Shown here: positions 12,204-25,118 of the stretch, piece by piece | How the letters are laid out: each line of letters begins with the position of its first letter | Numbering within the stretch: the stretch's first letter is position 1 | From: Agelaius tricolor | Taxonomy: Eukaryota > Chordata > Aves > Passeriformes > Icteridae | Assembly: GCA_023055355.1 (NCBI GenBank) | Contig: JALJCS010000006.1 | Span: 35,371,001 to 35,435,000 of the forward strand | Direction: 5' to 3' | DNA length: 64,000 bases | The notes under the pieces: model-generated | Told to the model about the DNA's origin: nothing | Databases searched by the model: none | What the model saw: the letters and a program-made list of their open reading frames with translations, nothing else | Made by a program: the position numbers and the translations under genes

Positions 12204-12924
12204 TTGATTTGGGAGCTCAAGAACTGGCCCTCAATCGGGCTGAGTAAGTCACAGACCAACTGCTGTGATTTATGTGATGGTACAGTGTGATTAACTTTCC
12301 CCTGGATCATTAGAGAGTCTCTGTGGGTGGTGATGTGCCAGTTACTGTTCTCAGCTGGAAGGAGGATCAGCAATAAACAGCCAGATGGGGGGAAAAGAGG
12401 AGAAGGAAATTCTTAATCAGAGCTGAATTTTTTAGATTAAATCTGCACAGATTTTAGGTCAAGTAAAAAAAGTGCTTACTTTCTTAACCTCAGGAGCTTC
12501 AGTTGTCTTTCTCTGTAACAGCAGGACACGGGACATCTGTCACCCAGCTTTAAATCCTTGTCTGCAGTTTGCAGAGCGAGCTATAGGAGTGCCAAGTGCA
12601 GTTATACCCAGCCCACTTCCAGACTCACCATGAGAATGTTTGCAGCAGAGAGTTGGGTATGTGTGTGTCACAACTATTCTGTGGGGTGCTGGAGAAAGTA
12701 TCCAGGATGTGTGGGTAGGTAGGCACCTCACTGCTTGGCCTTTTCAGTGATGAAAGTTTAAAATTAAATCAGATGAATTTCACTGTGACAGGACTGCAAC
12801 TTGTATTTGACACTAACTTATGGCATCTGCTACTGGTTTACTGCTAAACTGAGCTTAAAAAGAAAACCTTCCACAGTCACAATGGATGTCCTTGAGCTTT
12901 ACCCTTTTATATATTGATTATCTC

Positions 12925-13460
12925 CAAATGCAAAGACTTCAAAACCTCCCTGGGAAACTTGTGCTGGTGCTCAGTCATCCTCCCAGAGGAGAAGGGTTTC
13001 CTGATGTTCAAATTATGTTTCAGCATTTCAGTTTGTGCTGAAACACAGCCTGTTGCAGTTTGTGACTGTTGCTTTTTGTCTTGTCACTGGTTACTACTGA
13101 GAAGAGCCTGGTCCATATTTAGACCCTCCAGGTGTAAAAGGTGTACTCTTTGCAATGTCCTTTCAGGTACATATACACTTTGATCCTCCTGAGCCTTCTC
13201 TTCTGCAGGCTGAAAACCCCATCTTTCTCAGCCTTTCCATATAGGAGAGTTGCCACAGTCCCTTCCTACCGTTGTGGCCCTTTGATGGGCTCTATCCAAT
13301 ATGTCCATGTCTCTCTTGTAGTGGGAAGCTCAGAACTGAACGCTATCACAGGTGTGTCCTCACCAGTGCTGAGCAGAGGGCCAGGCAGCCCCCACTTGCC
13401 TTTTCTTCAGAGCACTTGGCCAGGCAGCCCCCACTTGCCTTCTCTCTGGTGAGGGCACAT
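12925..13460 (-). mobile_element. CR1 LINE fragment, minus strand
   Basis: The plus strand reads as the antisense of CR1. In order: a counterpart of the '3' UTR/late ORF2' section (ctccctgggaaacttgtgc near 12950), 'cttgtcactgg' near 13080, 'agaagagcctgg' near 13100, 'cctgagccttctcttctgca' near 13187, 'taggagag' near 13242, 'tccatgtctctcttgta' near 13303, and 'cctcaccagtgctgagcaga' near 13358. All are standard blocks of the C-terminal ORF2 region in reverse. Divergence and small insertions show an old copy. The element points toward lower coordinates; its terminal octamer repeat is missing or unrecognisable. Open frames in this interval are shadows of the dead element. Confidence 0.9.
13379..13441. 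repeat. Short tandem duplication, 24-bp unit, 39-bp period
   Basis: The 24 bases at 13379-13402 recur exactly at 13418-13441, separated by 15 bases. It lies at the 5' (upstream) edge of the minus-strand CR1, so the duplication probably arose after insertion. Confidence 0.9.
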
Positions 13461-16400
13461 TGCAAGCTAAGTTGTGCTTTTTAGTTAATGTTGGTTTTGA
13501 AGTTCGCAGTCACGTAGCAGTAATCTGTGCTCCAGAGGCCTGGGGTGTGCTGAGCTGGCTGAAATCACATCCTGCAGCTTTTAAACACTTTTCATTGCTT
13601 CAATCTGCGCTCCTACCCCTCAGTTTACCCTGTGCTATTGCATCTTTTTCAAAGCCTGCCTGTGTATTGTTCTACCACTGACAGAAAGGCTGTGGCGTGG
13701 TGTAGCAGGTTTTTACATTCAGACAATCAGGAGTTTAGGGAGAATCAATGCAGGGGCAGCAAACTGTGAAATCACTATTAAAAAGGACTAATTCTGTAAA
13801 AGAATACAGCAAATCATGCTAGAACATTTCCTCTTGTGAAGGCTCTGCCTTCAGTTTTGCAAGTGGAGTGATCTTTCAAATCACATTGTAACATTTTACA
13901 CTGAGGATGTAAACCTTCAGCCTGTATGCAGTAGCAGATGATAAATAATGCTGAGCCCTTTTTCCTAAAATCTTGTGATTACTTAACAGTATGTTTCATA
14001 TTTTAATGTTTCTAAGTGCAGAGATAATGATTGAAAAATCATTGTTATAACTATATATAGCATAATAGCCACTCATATATGTCTTTATGATATCTATGCC
14101 ATCCAATTAAACTTATAAACCTCTTTGCTAATTGATCTCCATCAGAGATAAATCTCTCTCAAGTAGACATCATTATAATAAATCACGGTTAAAACACCAG
14201 ACCACAAAAAAATATATTTATACACTGTGCTTGTCTTAGTGTAGAATTTCAGTTTTACGTGGTTTGTTCTATAGCATCATTCGTAGGGATGTCTGCAAGT
14301 CCAGTTTTCCATCCCAAGGGGCCAGAACTGAAAATACTTGCATCTGGATCAGTGACAGGTCTGAGATTTGCTGCCTTGTGAACCATTGGAGACAGACACT
14401 GCAGATGGCTGTCATTCAAAATTGTGACTCACTGTTTCCCAACAAGATAAGGTTTTGGTTTCGAAGTCCCTATATTCAGGAAATGTGAGTCTTTGTAAAC
14501 CTGAATTATTGCCTATGGAATATAGAAAGCTTTAAAACTTGCTATTTGTCATTTCCTTCCATCTGACACTTTTATGGTTATCTTTTACCGTAATAATAGT
14601 GCTTTAATTTAAACATTGAGAATTTAAGGAGCATAAAGACCCCAGCCTTTCTGTAAGAAACACAGCTCTTCTGAATGCCTTCTTGTCCTTAGGTTCTGTT
14701 TCTCTCTCTGCCACAGATAATCACATAAATTTTCCATTTCTGATTATTTTTATCTTTTCTTATATGTCACATCTTTGTTTTCTTCTGAATTTGATATGCT
14801 TCTCAAGTTGTGAGATTGATAAAACTTTAATATTTAGGGTTTGAAGCAACTCAAAAGTCGCAAAGTCAAATGTAGGAAAAGGAAGAACAGCATGAATATT
14901 CTTAGTAATTTAAAGGGAATAACCCATTCATTATAAAGTTGCTTAAATTAGGAGAGAAATAAAGCCCAGGGTGAGTGAGACTGGGGACACTGAATAGTCA
15001 TTGCTACTCCAATCAGTATTAAATTACTCAAGTCTTTTACTCAAGTCTTCTCAGACAGGAGAAAAAAATGAACCAAATCCTTTTTCACTGTGGGTGGGAA
15101 AAAAAAAAAGCATTTTCTTGCTCTTCCTTTTTAAATATTGCTGTGTATTTCCTTTGCCTTTTACATAGTTTGTCCAATTTAGAACATTCCGTTTTGGACC
15201 TCTTGGACTGTTCCATCAGTCAATATACTGATTTTTTAATCTGGACTTCAAATTTTAAAAAAGAAAACAAAATCATGAACAAAGTCTGATGATATACACG
15301 AAAGTGTGTTGCTTGATTTTGTCTCTTTTGCAGTTGGACAGTCTTCTGGAAAATTGGTAATTTGCACAGCCCTCACAGTGGCAGACAAATCCTCACTACT
15401 GAAACAGACCTTGCTGAAGAGTCCTGCATCACTCTGAACTGAAAATTGCCTCTGTTGTCTGAGCAACACTATCATTCAAATTTCTGACCTAAGTCAAGTA
15501 AAGTCTTACTTGAATAATGGATCTTATTGGTATTGTTTGCCTTATGCAGTGCAAACAGGTACATGGCATGAGAGAGAATTAAGATTATGTTTATAGATTA
15601 CTATAAGCCTTTTAGACAACATATGCTTAGGACATGATCCTGAACTATCAGTAAGTTTGCAGAGGGTCCTTACTTGGAAAAGAAATGCAGATGATAAGTT
15701 TTAAGAGTGGAGCTGCTTAATCCATTCCCAGTTTACAGCTGAGCTATAGAGTGTGCTGCTGTTGGTTCCCATGAGCCTTAACAATTTGCTTAGATCTGCT
15801 TTTTAGCAGACCTTGTAACACTATCCAGAAAGTTTTCAACCCCAACTCTCATCTTCTGTATTTTAAAAATCATTGTTCTATCCTTATAGTGACAGAGGTC
15901 TAGCAGGGAATGGGGACATTGTATCACTTTGCACAGTAAAGGAGGGAAGGAAGAGAAATTGTCTATATAATTTGTTTCTCCATCCAGGCAAGTCAAGCTA
16001 AGTTATGATGAGAGCGGTGCAGCAGTCATGATCACCTACTGTTTTATAGCTGATGTGATTGTTTTTATGAAGCCTTTAACACTTTTAACAGTGCTGTTGT
16101 GCTGATCGTTGTTCTTGTCTCAGCAGAACAATATTACTACAGTCAAGTTAATTCAGCTTGCAGGCAGGGTGTGCTGCTGACAGAGTGTGAGAAGAAATCT
16201 CACAGAGAACTCTTTTCCCTTATTCAGATGTGGCCAGGGCACAAGAGAGTGCAGGGACACTGTTCAGTTGGTCAAACCTTTCAATGAATTATTCAAAGAT
16301 TTTTTTCTTATCCTTTTGGCAAGGTGACGAGCAGTTCTGCCACATTTCAGACAGATAGCAACCTGCCATTTAACTTGACTCCTCAGCTTTTGTTATTCAC

Positions 16401-17235
16401 ACAGTGTTTGGGTGAAGGGCACAAGCATGGATAAAAATAAAGACTGGAAGTAAAGGTCTGGGGTTTTTTCCCCCATTGATCATTCTGAATCCTTCAGAGT
16501 GCTGCTTTGCAGAAGGTCGCAGAGCAGTCAGCATAGTGCTGGCTACAGCAGCTCCCCAGCAGAAGGTAAAGGCAGGTGTGTGGCAAAGAGGGGGCATACA
16601 GTACATCCCCCATACTTCCAGCTCCTTAGCACATGGTTTTCCTGCTTGCATCCTACTGGCCGTCATTTGACTGCTCTCTTGATTACTCCTATTTCCCATC
16701 TGAATTGCAGCAGAACATGACTCGTAAACAAATGAGTAACATCTTCTAGCATGTGGTGAGGTCAGGTGCTGTGCCTGCCCCTCTGCTGTGTTGGTGGTCC
16801 TGCTGAAAAAACTTTCCTATCTTCTACAATTCCCCAGACAGCCCAGTGCTCTTTATCACTGTGATAAGAGGAAAGATAAACTCAGCCTACTTTGGTCCTC
16901 AGATATTGCTCATGTCATCTGACTGTCTCCCTGTCTATTCCTTCCTGTTGGGAGGAAAGAGGTAAAAGTAGATTTGGCAAGAAGAGAATAGTTTTTGCTC
17001 AAGGTGACCTTGCAGTTTAGAATGCTAAGAATGTTGGTGTGGGAACACTCCATTTATTTTGCCTAGTGTTGTTCATCCTCGGCCTGTTTTGAGAAGTAGA
17101 ATTCCTGTGTAGGAATAACACACTCTCACAGACATGCTTGAGGTCATAAAAGCACAGCCTTGAGCTAAACTGCGTGTGTGAAGCCCTTTGATGTATTGGA
17201 GAGGGCATTGGACCCTGGCCCCCACTGTCCACTAA
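13461..17235. other. Non-coding sequence, no recognised feature
   Basis: AT-rich sequence with no recognised gene or transposon. A possible acceptor-like pyrimidine tract ending in CAG occurs near 15320-15334, but the sequence after it is not convincingly coding. Open frames of up to 100 codons look random. Confidence 0.5.
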
Positions 17236-17334
17236 GGTGAGGTGAGCCTAACGGAGCCTGTGTCCCTGTGTGGCTCTGCCTGCTGGGATGAGCTGAGCTT
17301 AATGGAGTCTGTGTCCTGCTGTGGCTCTGCCACC
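17236..17334. repeat. Imperfect tandem duplication, about 50-bp unit, two copies
   Basis: Copies at about 17236-17285 and 17286-17334 share the pattern GAG-CT-AA-GGAG-CTGTGTCC-TGTGGCTCTGCC, with several substitutions between them. On the minus strand an open frame translates this as two similar peptide segments, which is a by-product of the duplication and not evidence of a protein. Confidence 0.8.
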
Positions 17335-19570
17335 TAGCATTGCTAGTGACGTAATGACATAAATGTATTCTTTGCATTTCAGCTGTGTTTTGGTGGTAAC
17401 CTTGGTTACCTGTACCTGTTGATTTACACACCTCTCATTTACTTTGATGATACCTTAGGCATTTTGTTTCAAAGTCAGTGAAGTTAGACTGGTTAAAAAA
17501 GTTTCTTATTTCCCTTATTACTTTTTTTGCTGTGTGACCTCCACCATTTTTGCTTACCACCATCTGCCTGCTGCTGACTTAAATAGAAGTCCAGTGTATG
17601 CTTTGACAGTTGTCCTGGTGTTTTGATCCCAGGAGACATTTTAAAATTCTTTTTTTTTTTTTAATCAGTGTTACTTAGTCTAATAAAGGATATTAATTCT
17701 AAAACAGGGGAAAAAATAGACAAGTCTTGTGAACCTTGACGTAGATGGAATTTGATGTTCTGGAGGAAGGTGAAGAAGAAGCTACTGTGTTTTTCTCTTG
17801 CCCTTCATCTTTTGTTAATTATTACTGGGAAAACTTGCCACTTTCTGAAATTCATCTGGGTTTAGGTTTTTGCTGCTTCTGCTCTCTTTTCTGTAACAGG
17901 TGTTTGGAAATGGGTATTTAAACAAACTGAGAACTCAGACCTACAAATAAAAGCATTGGGTTTTCAGTAGATATAGAAAACTATTTAGCAAAACAGCCAG
18001 GGTCTAGAAGTGGTAATGCCTGTGGATTTACTGGGCTTTGCAAATAATTATTGAAGGCAAAAGTGTTGATGTAAGTATTTCTTAATCTAGGCTAACACAG
18101 AAGGCAGAAGAAATCTAAGAGCCACCAATCTAAAAAATCACCCAAAGTTTGGTGATTTTTGAATTGAAATGGGATTTCCAGTAGCTGCACATGCAGAGAG
18201 TAGAAAGTTTTAATGGGGATAGACAGAATCTTGTAATCATTTTCCCTATGTGAGGATTATGCTGTTGACAAGGACAGCAAATCATCTGGTCCTTTAGTGG
18301 AAATTGAGGTGTGAAAATGTTTGCACTGATTTGTTTTTTAAACATTTGCATGCATAGAAATGCCTGTGAGCATTTCTAGGCACATGCTTTAAAGGAATTT
18401 TAAAACCAGCAATGAGTAACTGGCAACATAAAATACCAGACTGAACTCTTGCTTACACTCACTTTAAGTGAGATCTAAATAGTTAATGGACACTGGGGAA
18501 AGAATGAGGAGGAAACTTGTGAGTTTAGCTGGTACTTTCTTACGTTTACCAAAATAAGCTCCAACATCTAGGCCTGAGTCTGAACTAGCAACTGCTGCCT
18601 GACTGCACTACCAGTTTCCTAGTCATTTACTTTAAAGTGCTCTAGGATACTTGGAGTATGAAAGGTGTCACAAAAAAGCAGATTTTCTTTCATTCTGTTT
18701 GACACTTTGTGTTTGAGCTTACTATACTATAATGGTACATAGAGATGTTAAAGTTTACTGAAGGTCTTGCATGTGTTTATCCAAAAAAACACCCTGTGTT
18801 ATAGCTGGGAAAACTGAAATTAAATGAAATATGAATCTCCAAGCAACAGGTCCTTTCTACTAATTTTTAAGACTCAAAATTTCCTGGTTATCATCCCATT
18901 AGCTCCCATTAAAGCATAACAACCTGTTTAAGGTTGTAGAGTGTATGTGCATTTATGTAATGTGCTGCCCTATAAGCTTATTGCTTAATGATTTAATGAA
19001 CAGATGCCATATTGGAGGGTAAAATTGCTGCATTCCATTATATGAGAACTTTACTTACTTTTTCCACATACACAGTTGTATTCTGGAATGTACTTTAAAT
19101 ATGCCTACATAAAATACTTGTAGATATGTGTTGCACATGTATGGTCCTAGCTGTTGGACACACAAGAAGAATGCCTTGGACAGAGTGCATTAATGGCACT
19201 AGAGATTTCACCCTCACACTTTTATTTTGCCAGGTCATGGGGAGCCTGAAGCTATGGATTTAACATTCAGGTTCTAGGAAACTGTTCAGCCTTCTCACCT
19301 CTGGTTGATTTTGCTGGCAATCCATATCAGGAACATCTGGCCCCTAATTGGCTTTGATGTGGGTTTTCCCGAGCTTTCAACATACGGCTTTGGAAAGGCC
19401 ATTGTTCTCTTTATTAAAAGAACCTGGTTGAAACAAAGACTCATGTCTGTCACAGACTGAGAATGAAGAGAGAGAGAGAGAAAAGTTGTATCCAGCCTGT
19501 GAGCCAGATGAGTAAGTGCTTTAGCATGTCAAGGTTCGCAGAGTCCTGAGGAAGTCAGAGGTGAGCAGGG
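17335..19570. other. Non-coding sequence, no recognised feature
   Basis: AT-rich, with a short T run near 17650-17662 and a 10-bp inverted repeat (18133-18142 with 18151-18160) of the kind expected by chance. No gene or transposon recognised. Confidence 0.5.
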
Positions 19571-19670
19571 ATTCTGGCTTCTAGCCCAGTGGAGCAATGG
19601 GCGCCTCTGTGACCACAGGCAGCTAGTTAAATCTCCCTGTCCCTTGCCTGGTCCTACAGGAAAACTGGAT
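19571..19670 (+). mobile_element. Possible ancient MIR-type SINE remnant
   Basis: The order of words resembles the MIR core: a 'ttctggctt' block, then 'ctctgtgacc' with 'aggcagctagttaaatctccctgt' like spacing, then 'ggaaaactgga' in place of the TCTGTAAAATGGG end. All parts are diverged. MIR remnants are expected at low density in bird genomes. The match is from memory and could be coincidental. Confidence 0.35.
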
Positions 19671-22600
19671 GAAAGACAAGACCTGGTTAGATACCAGATG
19701 CTGTTTCTGAATGGAATTTTCCAAGGAGATCCAAACAACTGTGCTTTTACAAAAGGCCTCAGGCACTTTTATCAGAATGTTCAAAAGTGATATGTGAGGC
19801 TGACAGCTATATCTCTTGATTCATTAGCGGGCTGCCATTTGAAAATCTTCTGTGATCTTGGAAGTGTGATGCTAGACAGGGTTTTTCATCGTGCTGTGTT
19901 TCTCCTGTGAGTGTTTCCAGAGTTCAGTATAGGGGAAGGGGCAGAATTTGTTTGTGAGTCTCATGAAACAGATTTTGTATCTATTTCCTTCTTCATTTCT
20001 AAAGTGGAAGACATGCTTGACATCTGTAGAGGAAGAGATCTAGGTGATGTAAATATTGCTTTGTCTAAGGTTCTGTTTCTGATGACTGTGTGACAGAAAA
20101 AGGAAGCAGGAATGGGAAGATTCAGTGACATAATTAAGGTGCTGGAGCACAACTGCTCTCCCAAACTGGGGGGGGGAAGTTTCCTTTTATGTAGCAATGT
20201 GACACATTGCTAGCAATTCCACCATTGAGGAGTAACATTTGTGCAGCACCTGAGTACCTCAAATGTGCATGGCTACAGAAATCAACTATTTGTGGCTCTG
20301 TGTCCAAAGCACATGGACCTGATATGGGTGGCCTAATTGTTTTCATAATGTCTAGGATTTTCATTGTTTACAGGATTTTTATAATATGTGGAAATCTATA
20401 TTAAAGACAACTAACATGGTAATTACTGATTAGAAGGAGATTGTAAATGGAAAATATTTTAGAAAACATGTACCAAGGGATGGGAAAGGAGGGCTGCTCT
20501 TGTACAGAATGGGGTTCAATAGTCACATGTGAAGTCATGATTTCACTGTTGGTATGAATTTTATTTGACACTCTTGTGGACCTAATTTCCTCCTCCTCTT
20601 TTAGAAGGAGTCCTGACATGATAAAGCTTGCCATGGCACAAAGTGAATTGTGGCAAAACCAAGGCTGTACAGTAGAGAATGATAATTCCAAAAGAAAGGA
20701 TAAAAAAATAAAATAATCTCTTTCTATGCTGAAGCTGACATCCCTCAAGAATTTGTGTAGATGAGGAGAGTTCTCTGCTCTGGAAATATGAGGGGAAATT
20801 CTGGTATTTTGTAGCAAATAGTTTAGAGAAAACAACAGGAGTCCTCTCCTGACAAAAAGCTTTCCTTTGTTTCTCAAATGGATCAGGATTCCCGATGCAG
20901 ACCTTTCACAACACGGTTGAAACAGTGTGGTGTTTGGTAGTTTGTGGGTTTTAAAATTTTTTTCTTTTTTCTCTCCCAATTTATCCTGGCTTACAGGGTG
21001 TTTTGTTTTGGTTTTTTTTTTGGGGGGCAATATTCACTTTAAGAAAATGCAGTTTAGAAATAGAAATTCACAATGTTTTCCATCCTTCCTATCTTTCTTT
21101 ACTTGCCTCCCAGGACTTTGCTTAGGTCTCTCAGTTGGTTCTCACATTGTTTGATTATGGGAAGACCAATACCTGAAGTATGAGATGTAGTCATTGCAAG
21201 CACACTGTCTTTGTAGTATAAATTATATTAAAATGCTGTCTTATTTAAACAACAGTGACAAGATATTCTGAGTGAGTCTCCCTGTGTAAAACAATCTTCA
21301 TTCCTACTGAAACACAGCTTCTTTAACTTTCTTCATCACTGCAGCTTTTGTTAGGTTGCTTCCTGATGCTTCAAATTCCACAGTCTCCTACCTTGCTGCA
21401 AGCAAGCATTACAATTCTTTCTACAGCCACTTTTAAATTCTGGGCAGCAGATCTGCCATCTGCAGTCCATCTGCTGGGTCTAATACCTAAGAAAAATCTT
21501 CAACCATGAACAGCTAACCCCCAGAAATTGTCAGTAATGAAAAGTCCATCATAATCACTTAACATGTCAAACACCTGTGTGAGCAAGACAATGAGGGAAT
21601 GGCTTTTGCAGGAGAATGGATATAGGATTAGATGGAGCGTTACTTGGGGCCTGGATGGGAATATTTGTTTACAATAAAAAGGGCAGTCATTGTGGCACAT
21701 CTCCTTGAAGCAAATAATCAACCCTGCAAGTCATAGAGAAGCACACATCCCCATTTGGCAGTGGTTTTCCTAAAGAACTGAGGGTGATACTTAAAACCTG
21801 GAGGTTTTTTTATGGGCTTGTCCATGGCCATGCCATAAATATATGCAGAATCACACAGAGGTCCTACTTTGATGAATGTCCCCAGTTATTTACAACCTGA
21901 ACTGGAGGGATGGTGCAGCACAGCTGCTGTTGCCCTGTCTATCCCTGATAGCCATGACACACTTAAAGCATTGTGGGATTTTTTAAAATAACCTGTTATG
22001 TCTGCTGTGCATATTTTCCTTTGCTTGAGCTGCTTGAGAGGGCATGTGGTCACAATACTTCATTGCTCTGCCAGTGAGGGCTCCGTTATTTTCAGGATGC
22101 TGCAAAGAGAGGGAATGAGCTGAGATCACAGGGTGCAGTGTCTTTGCTATAAATCCCTAGGACCAGTGTTAAGAGTTGCTGTACCTCCTATTTCTGTCAC
22201 AGAACTGGAGTCCTGTGTTAATAAAACTAGAAACATGTTTATTTAAGACCCTCTCACGTGCCATAGAGTGTGTTTCCACAGAGTACTACTTCTAGCCAGC
22301 CACAGCAAACTGTGTCCAGAGCCTGTGGTAGTTCCTGCAACAGCTGCAGGTAAAATGTTACTACAGATACATTGCTGGAAGCTTTAATGAAAAATCTGAT
22401 GGTAAAGAAAGAAGAAATTAATTGGCATAAAAATGCATGAAGACAACCAGGCAAAATTGTACAGAAGAACTGCTTATTTTGTGGAAGGAAAGTAAGATAC
22501 ACAGAAAGTGGGAATGAGAGTTAGGATGTTAGCAGACTGGAGCTTGTGCCCTGGGGATGAGATTTGTGAGCCTGATACAGAAAGTGATGGGAAGTCATAG

Positions 22601-22850
22601 AAGGATGATAACAAGAAGAATGACCTACACTGAACTTCTGGCTTAGGAAGTGAGACAAATAAGCTTCTTGAAGAAATAGGAGGTGTTATGCCCTTGGGAA
22701 AAGATCAAAATGTTTAGCAGTTGAAGCAGTAATATTCAGAGTTGACATCAAGAAACGAAGCAGTTTGCCTCCCCTTCCCCTGTTATGGCTTTTGTTTTTA
22801 CTTGTTGCAGATTTTGTTTGTTCAGGGTTTTTATATTTAAATTGAAAAAG

Positions 22851-22852
<2 letters not shown>
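19671..22852. other. Non-coding sequence; longest open frame of the window is here
   Basis: A 209-codon frame (20401-21030, minus) is the longest in the window. It has a lysine-rich start and mixed hydrophobic stretches but no family I recognise. It lacks signs of exon structure, and its start lies in an A-rich stretch, so I regard it as chance. There is a poly(G) run near 20170 and a T run near 21010. No transposon recognised. Confidence 0.5.

Positions 22853-22883
<31 letters not shown>
22853..22883. repeat. Microsatellite (AC)n, 31 bases
   Basis: Uninterrupted dinucleotide repeat of about 15 units. Likely polymorphic. Confidence 0.97.
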
Positions 22884-22884
<1 letters not shown>

Positions 22885-25061
22885 CATATTTATTGTATTA
22901 AAATATCTGTATAATATAGAATATAGTATACACACATTTACAAACCTAAATTTTCCCATAGACTAGAAGATATCTGGATTTGCTGAGAAAAAATTATATT
23001 CCGGTCACTTTCAAAGTGGAGAGTGGTAGTGAAATTGGATATAATGCCAAAGGCAATTAGGAGATACTGAAGCCATCCATGTCTCTAATTCTGAACAGAC
23101 CTGATGGAAATATAGTCCTTGTACCAGGGTGGCAGAAGCCATTGTTCTATTCAAGAGTTCAGCAGGACACCGAGTATGGTGTCTTAAGAAACATGCTGGG
23201 GATTCATCAACACTTTGCTAAAACCGAGATGTTTTGGATGGATTTTTTTTTTTATTTTTGTTACTAACAGGTAATAATAATAATTTCCAAACAGGTGGGG
23301 AAACTTGAGGAAATTCTCAGTGGAAAGAGATCTAGTAATCTGGGAAAAACTGGAAATTTAAAAAATGCTTTCATTTTTCTTCTCCCTCTCTGCAAGTTTA
23401 TTGTTGGAAACAAGTTGATTTCAATTGGATGTCACTTTTCAAAAGAGTCACCAGCTGTGTAGCATTTCAGCAGCAGTGGAGATGAGACACCAGTCAAGAT
23501 TATATATCTATATAAGCCTATATTAATATAATTCTAACACATTTGTTGTCAGTCTCTTTTCACCTGAGGACCTTTAGGCATTTTTTTGAAGCAGTTGTCA
23601 GCCCTTACAAAGAGAATTCAGTCCTAGTGACAGTCATTTTCCTTTTCTTGGTTTGTCTTTCACTGTAAGAGTGGACAGAGATCCTCAGATTCTGTGGTTT
23701 ATACACTGAGAGTGACTGATCTAACATAAAATGAATCAGATTTATGTAGTGTGTCCCAAGAAATTCTTTTATCACCCTTTTCTAATGATCACAGATCAGC
23801 CTTCAGCCTTGTGATATGTAACAGTAGTAAAATTTCTGCAATTTTATATGAAACTGGTAAATTGAATGACATAAATTGCTGAGGTTTGCACCGCATATAT
23901 TTTGGGGAGCCAAAGGTGATGAAAATAGAATAAAAAAAGTTCTACTCTTAATTGCTACCTTCAACTCAGAATATTTGTGTGTACTTAGCAAAGAAGTTGA
24001 TTTACCTAATGGTATTAGGAGGGTTAGTCAACATAGTTGTTATCCTATATCCAGTAGTATCATTGCATTTATGACCCTGTCACTGCTTTAGTTGTTAGCC
24101 TCCCATCTAAAGGTTTTAAACGTGGATAAAAGATGTAGTTTAGACTGGAAATTTGTAGACAAAGATGGTTGTCCTCTTTTTAAGGGCCTCATCAGGTTTC
24201 TGGGCCTCTCTGCTCACTTGTGACCTTGATTTTTTCTTTTTGTTTCAGATTGTTAGTCTGTACTAGTTCTGAGTGCATGTTATGGTCTTGTCACCTGTTG
24301 ACCACAGCAAGTTGGCTGCCAATTCAAATTTTCTGGTCTTTCAAAAATACAAAACTGTGGTCTTCTTTTTATTTTTCTTGAGCACCTGTGAATGATGCCA
24401 ACATCATATATAGGAAGGTTTATTTTTCTCTCTACTACTTGTTCTTTTTTTGTATACTTTTACCTCCAGAGGACCTCCAAATCAAGGCAAAATTGTCAAA
24501 TTTTGCATGGGATTGAATGGAAACAATATATCCTTCACTACTACTTAAGCAAGTTGACTGAATTTCAAGTTTATTAAATAAGGTGCACAGATGCTGGCAG
24601 GTCTTTACCAAGCTGAGCTGAATTAAAACCAATAATGCAGCAATTTGGAGAGGAAGTGTTCATATAAAAGCCAGGATCATTCATTCTCTTTAAACTTGTT
24701 TTTAAGATAGAAATTAAAAACAGAGCCTTTAGAAATCCAAAAATTCTGTCTTTGGCTTCAATAAGCCATTAATCAGAAATTACTGTGTTGGTATCTTTTT
24801 TGTTGTTGTTCTTGTTAGTGCCTGTATTTTATACATGACTTTTGGTTCAGAGTGGAGTTTTTTACTCTTTTGGCTTTTGTCATACTTTTAAAAGCTAGTT
24901 CAAGAGTAACCCCTCCCTCCCTTTTCTGCTTTCAAACATTCTCTAAAGTGTTACCCTATAACATGACTACAGTATTAACTTGCAGCCCAAATTCATTAAG
25001 CCTCTGAAAGAATGTGCCAGAGTATAGGGATAAAGGTTTGAGTCTTTGCAGCTGGAATGTA
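22884..25061. other. AT-rich non-coding sequence
   Basis: Nothing recognised beyond AT-rich words such as those at 23500-23535 and T-rich runs near 23247. Open frames are under 72 codons. Confidence 0.55.
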
Positions 25062-25118
25062 TGGATTGATTTTTTTTCTTTTGCTTTCTTTTTTTTTTTT
25101 TTTTCCCCTTTCTTTTTT
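25062..25118. repeat. Pyrimidine tract with 16-T run
   Basis: T-rich sequence with interspersed C, including an uninterrupted T run at about 25089-25104. The minus-strand open frames across it read poly-lysine and are artefacts. It could be the A-tail of an old minus-strand retroposon, but no body is recognisable. Confidence 0.85.

Noticed and set aside
17165..17431. Minus-strand frame with two similar peptide segments
   Set aside because: The similarity is a by-product of a DNA tandem duplication.
18133..18160. 10-bp inverted repeat
   Set aside because: Within chance expectation for AT-rich sequence of this length.
20401..21030. 209-codon minus-strand open frame, longest in the window
   Set aside because: No recognisable domain, start in an A-rich stretch, random-looking composition and no supporting splice or promoter context; AT-rich DNA of this length yields such frames by chance.
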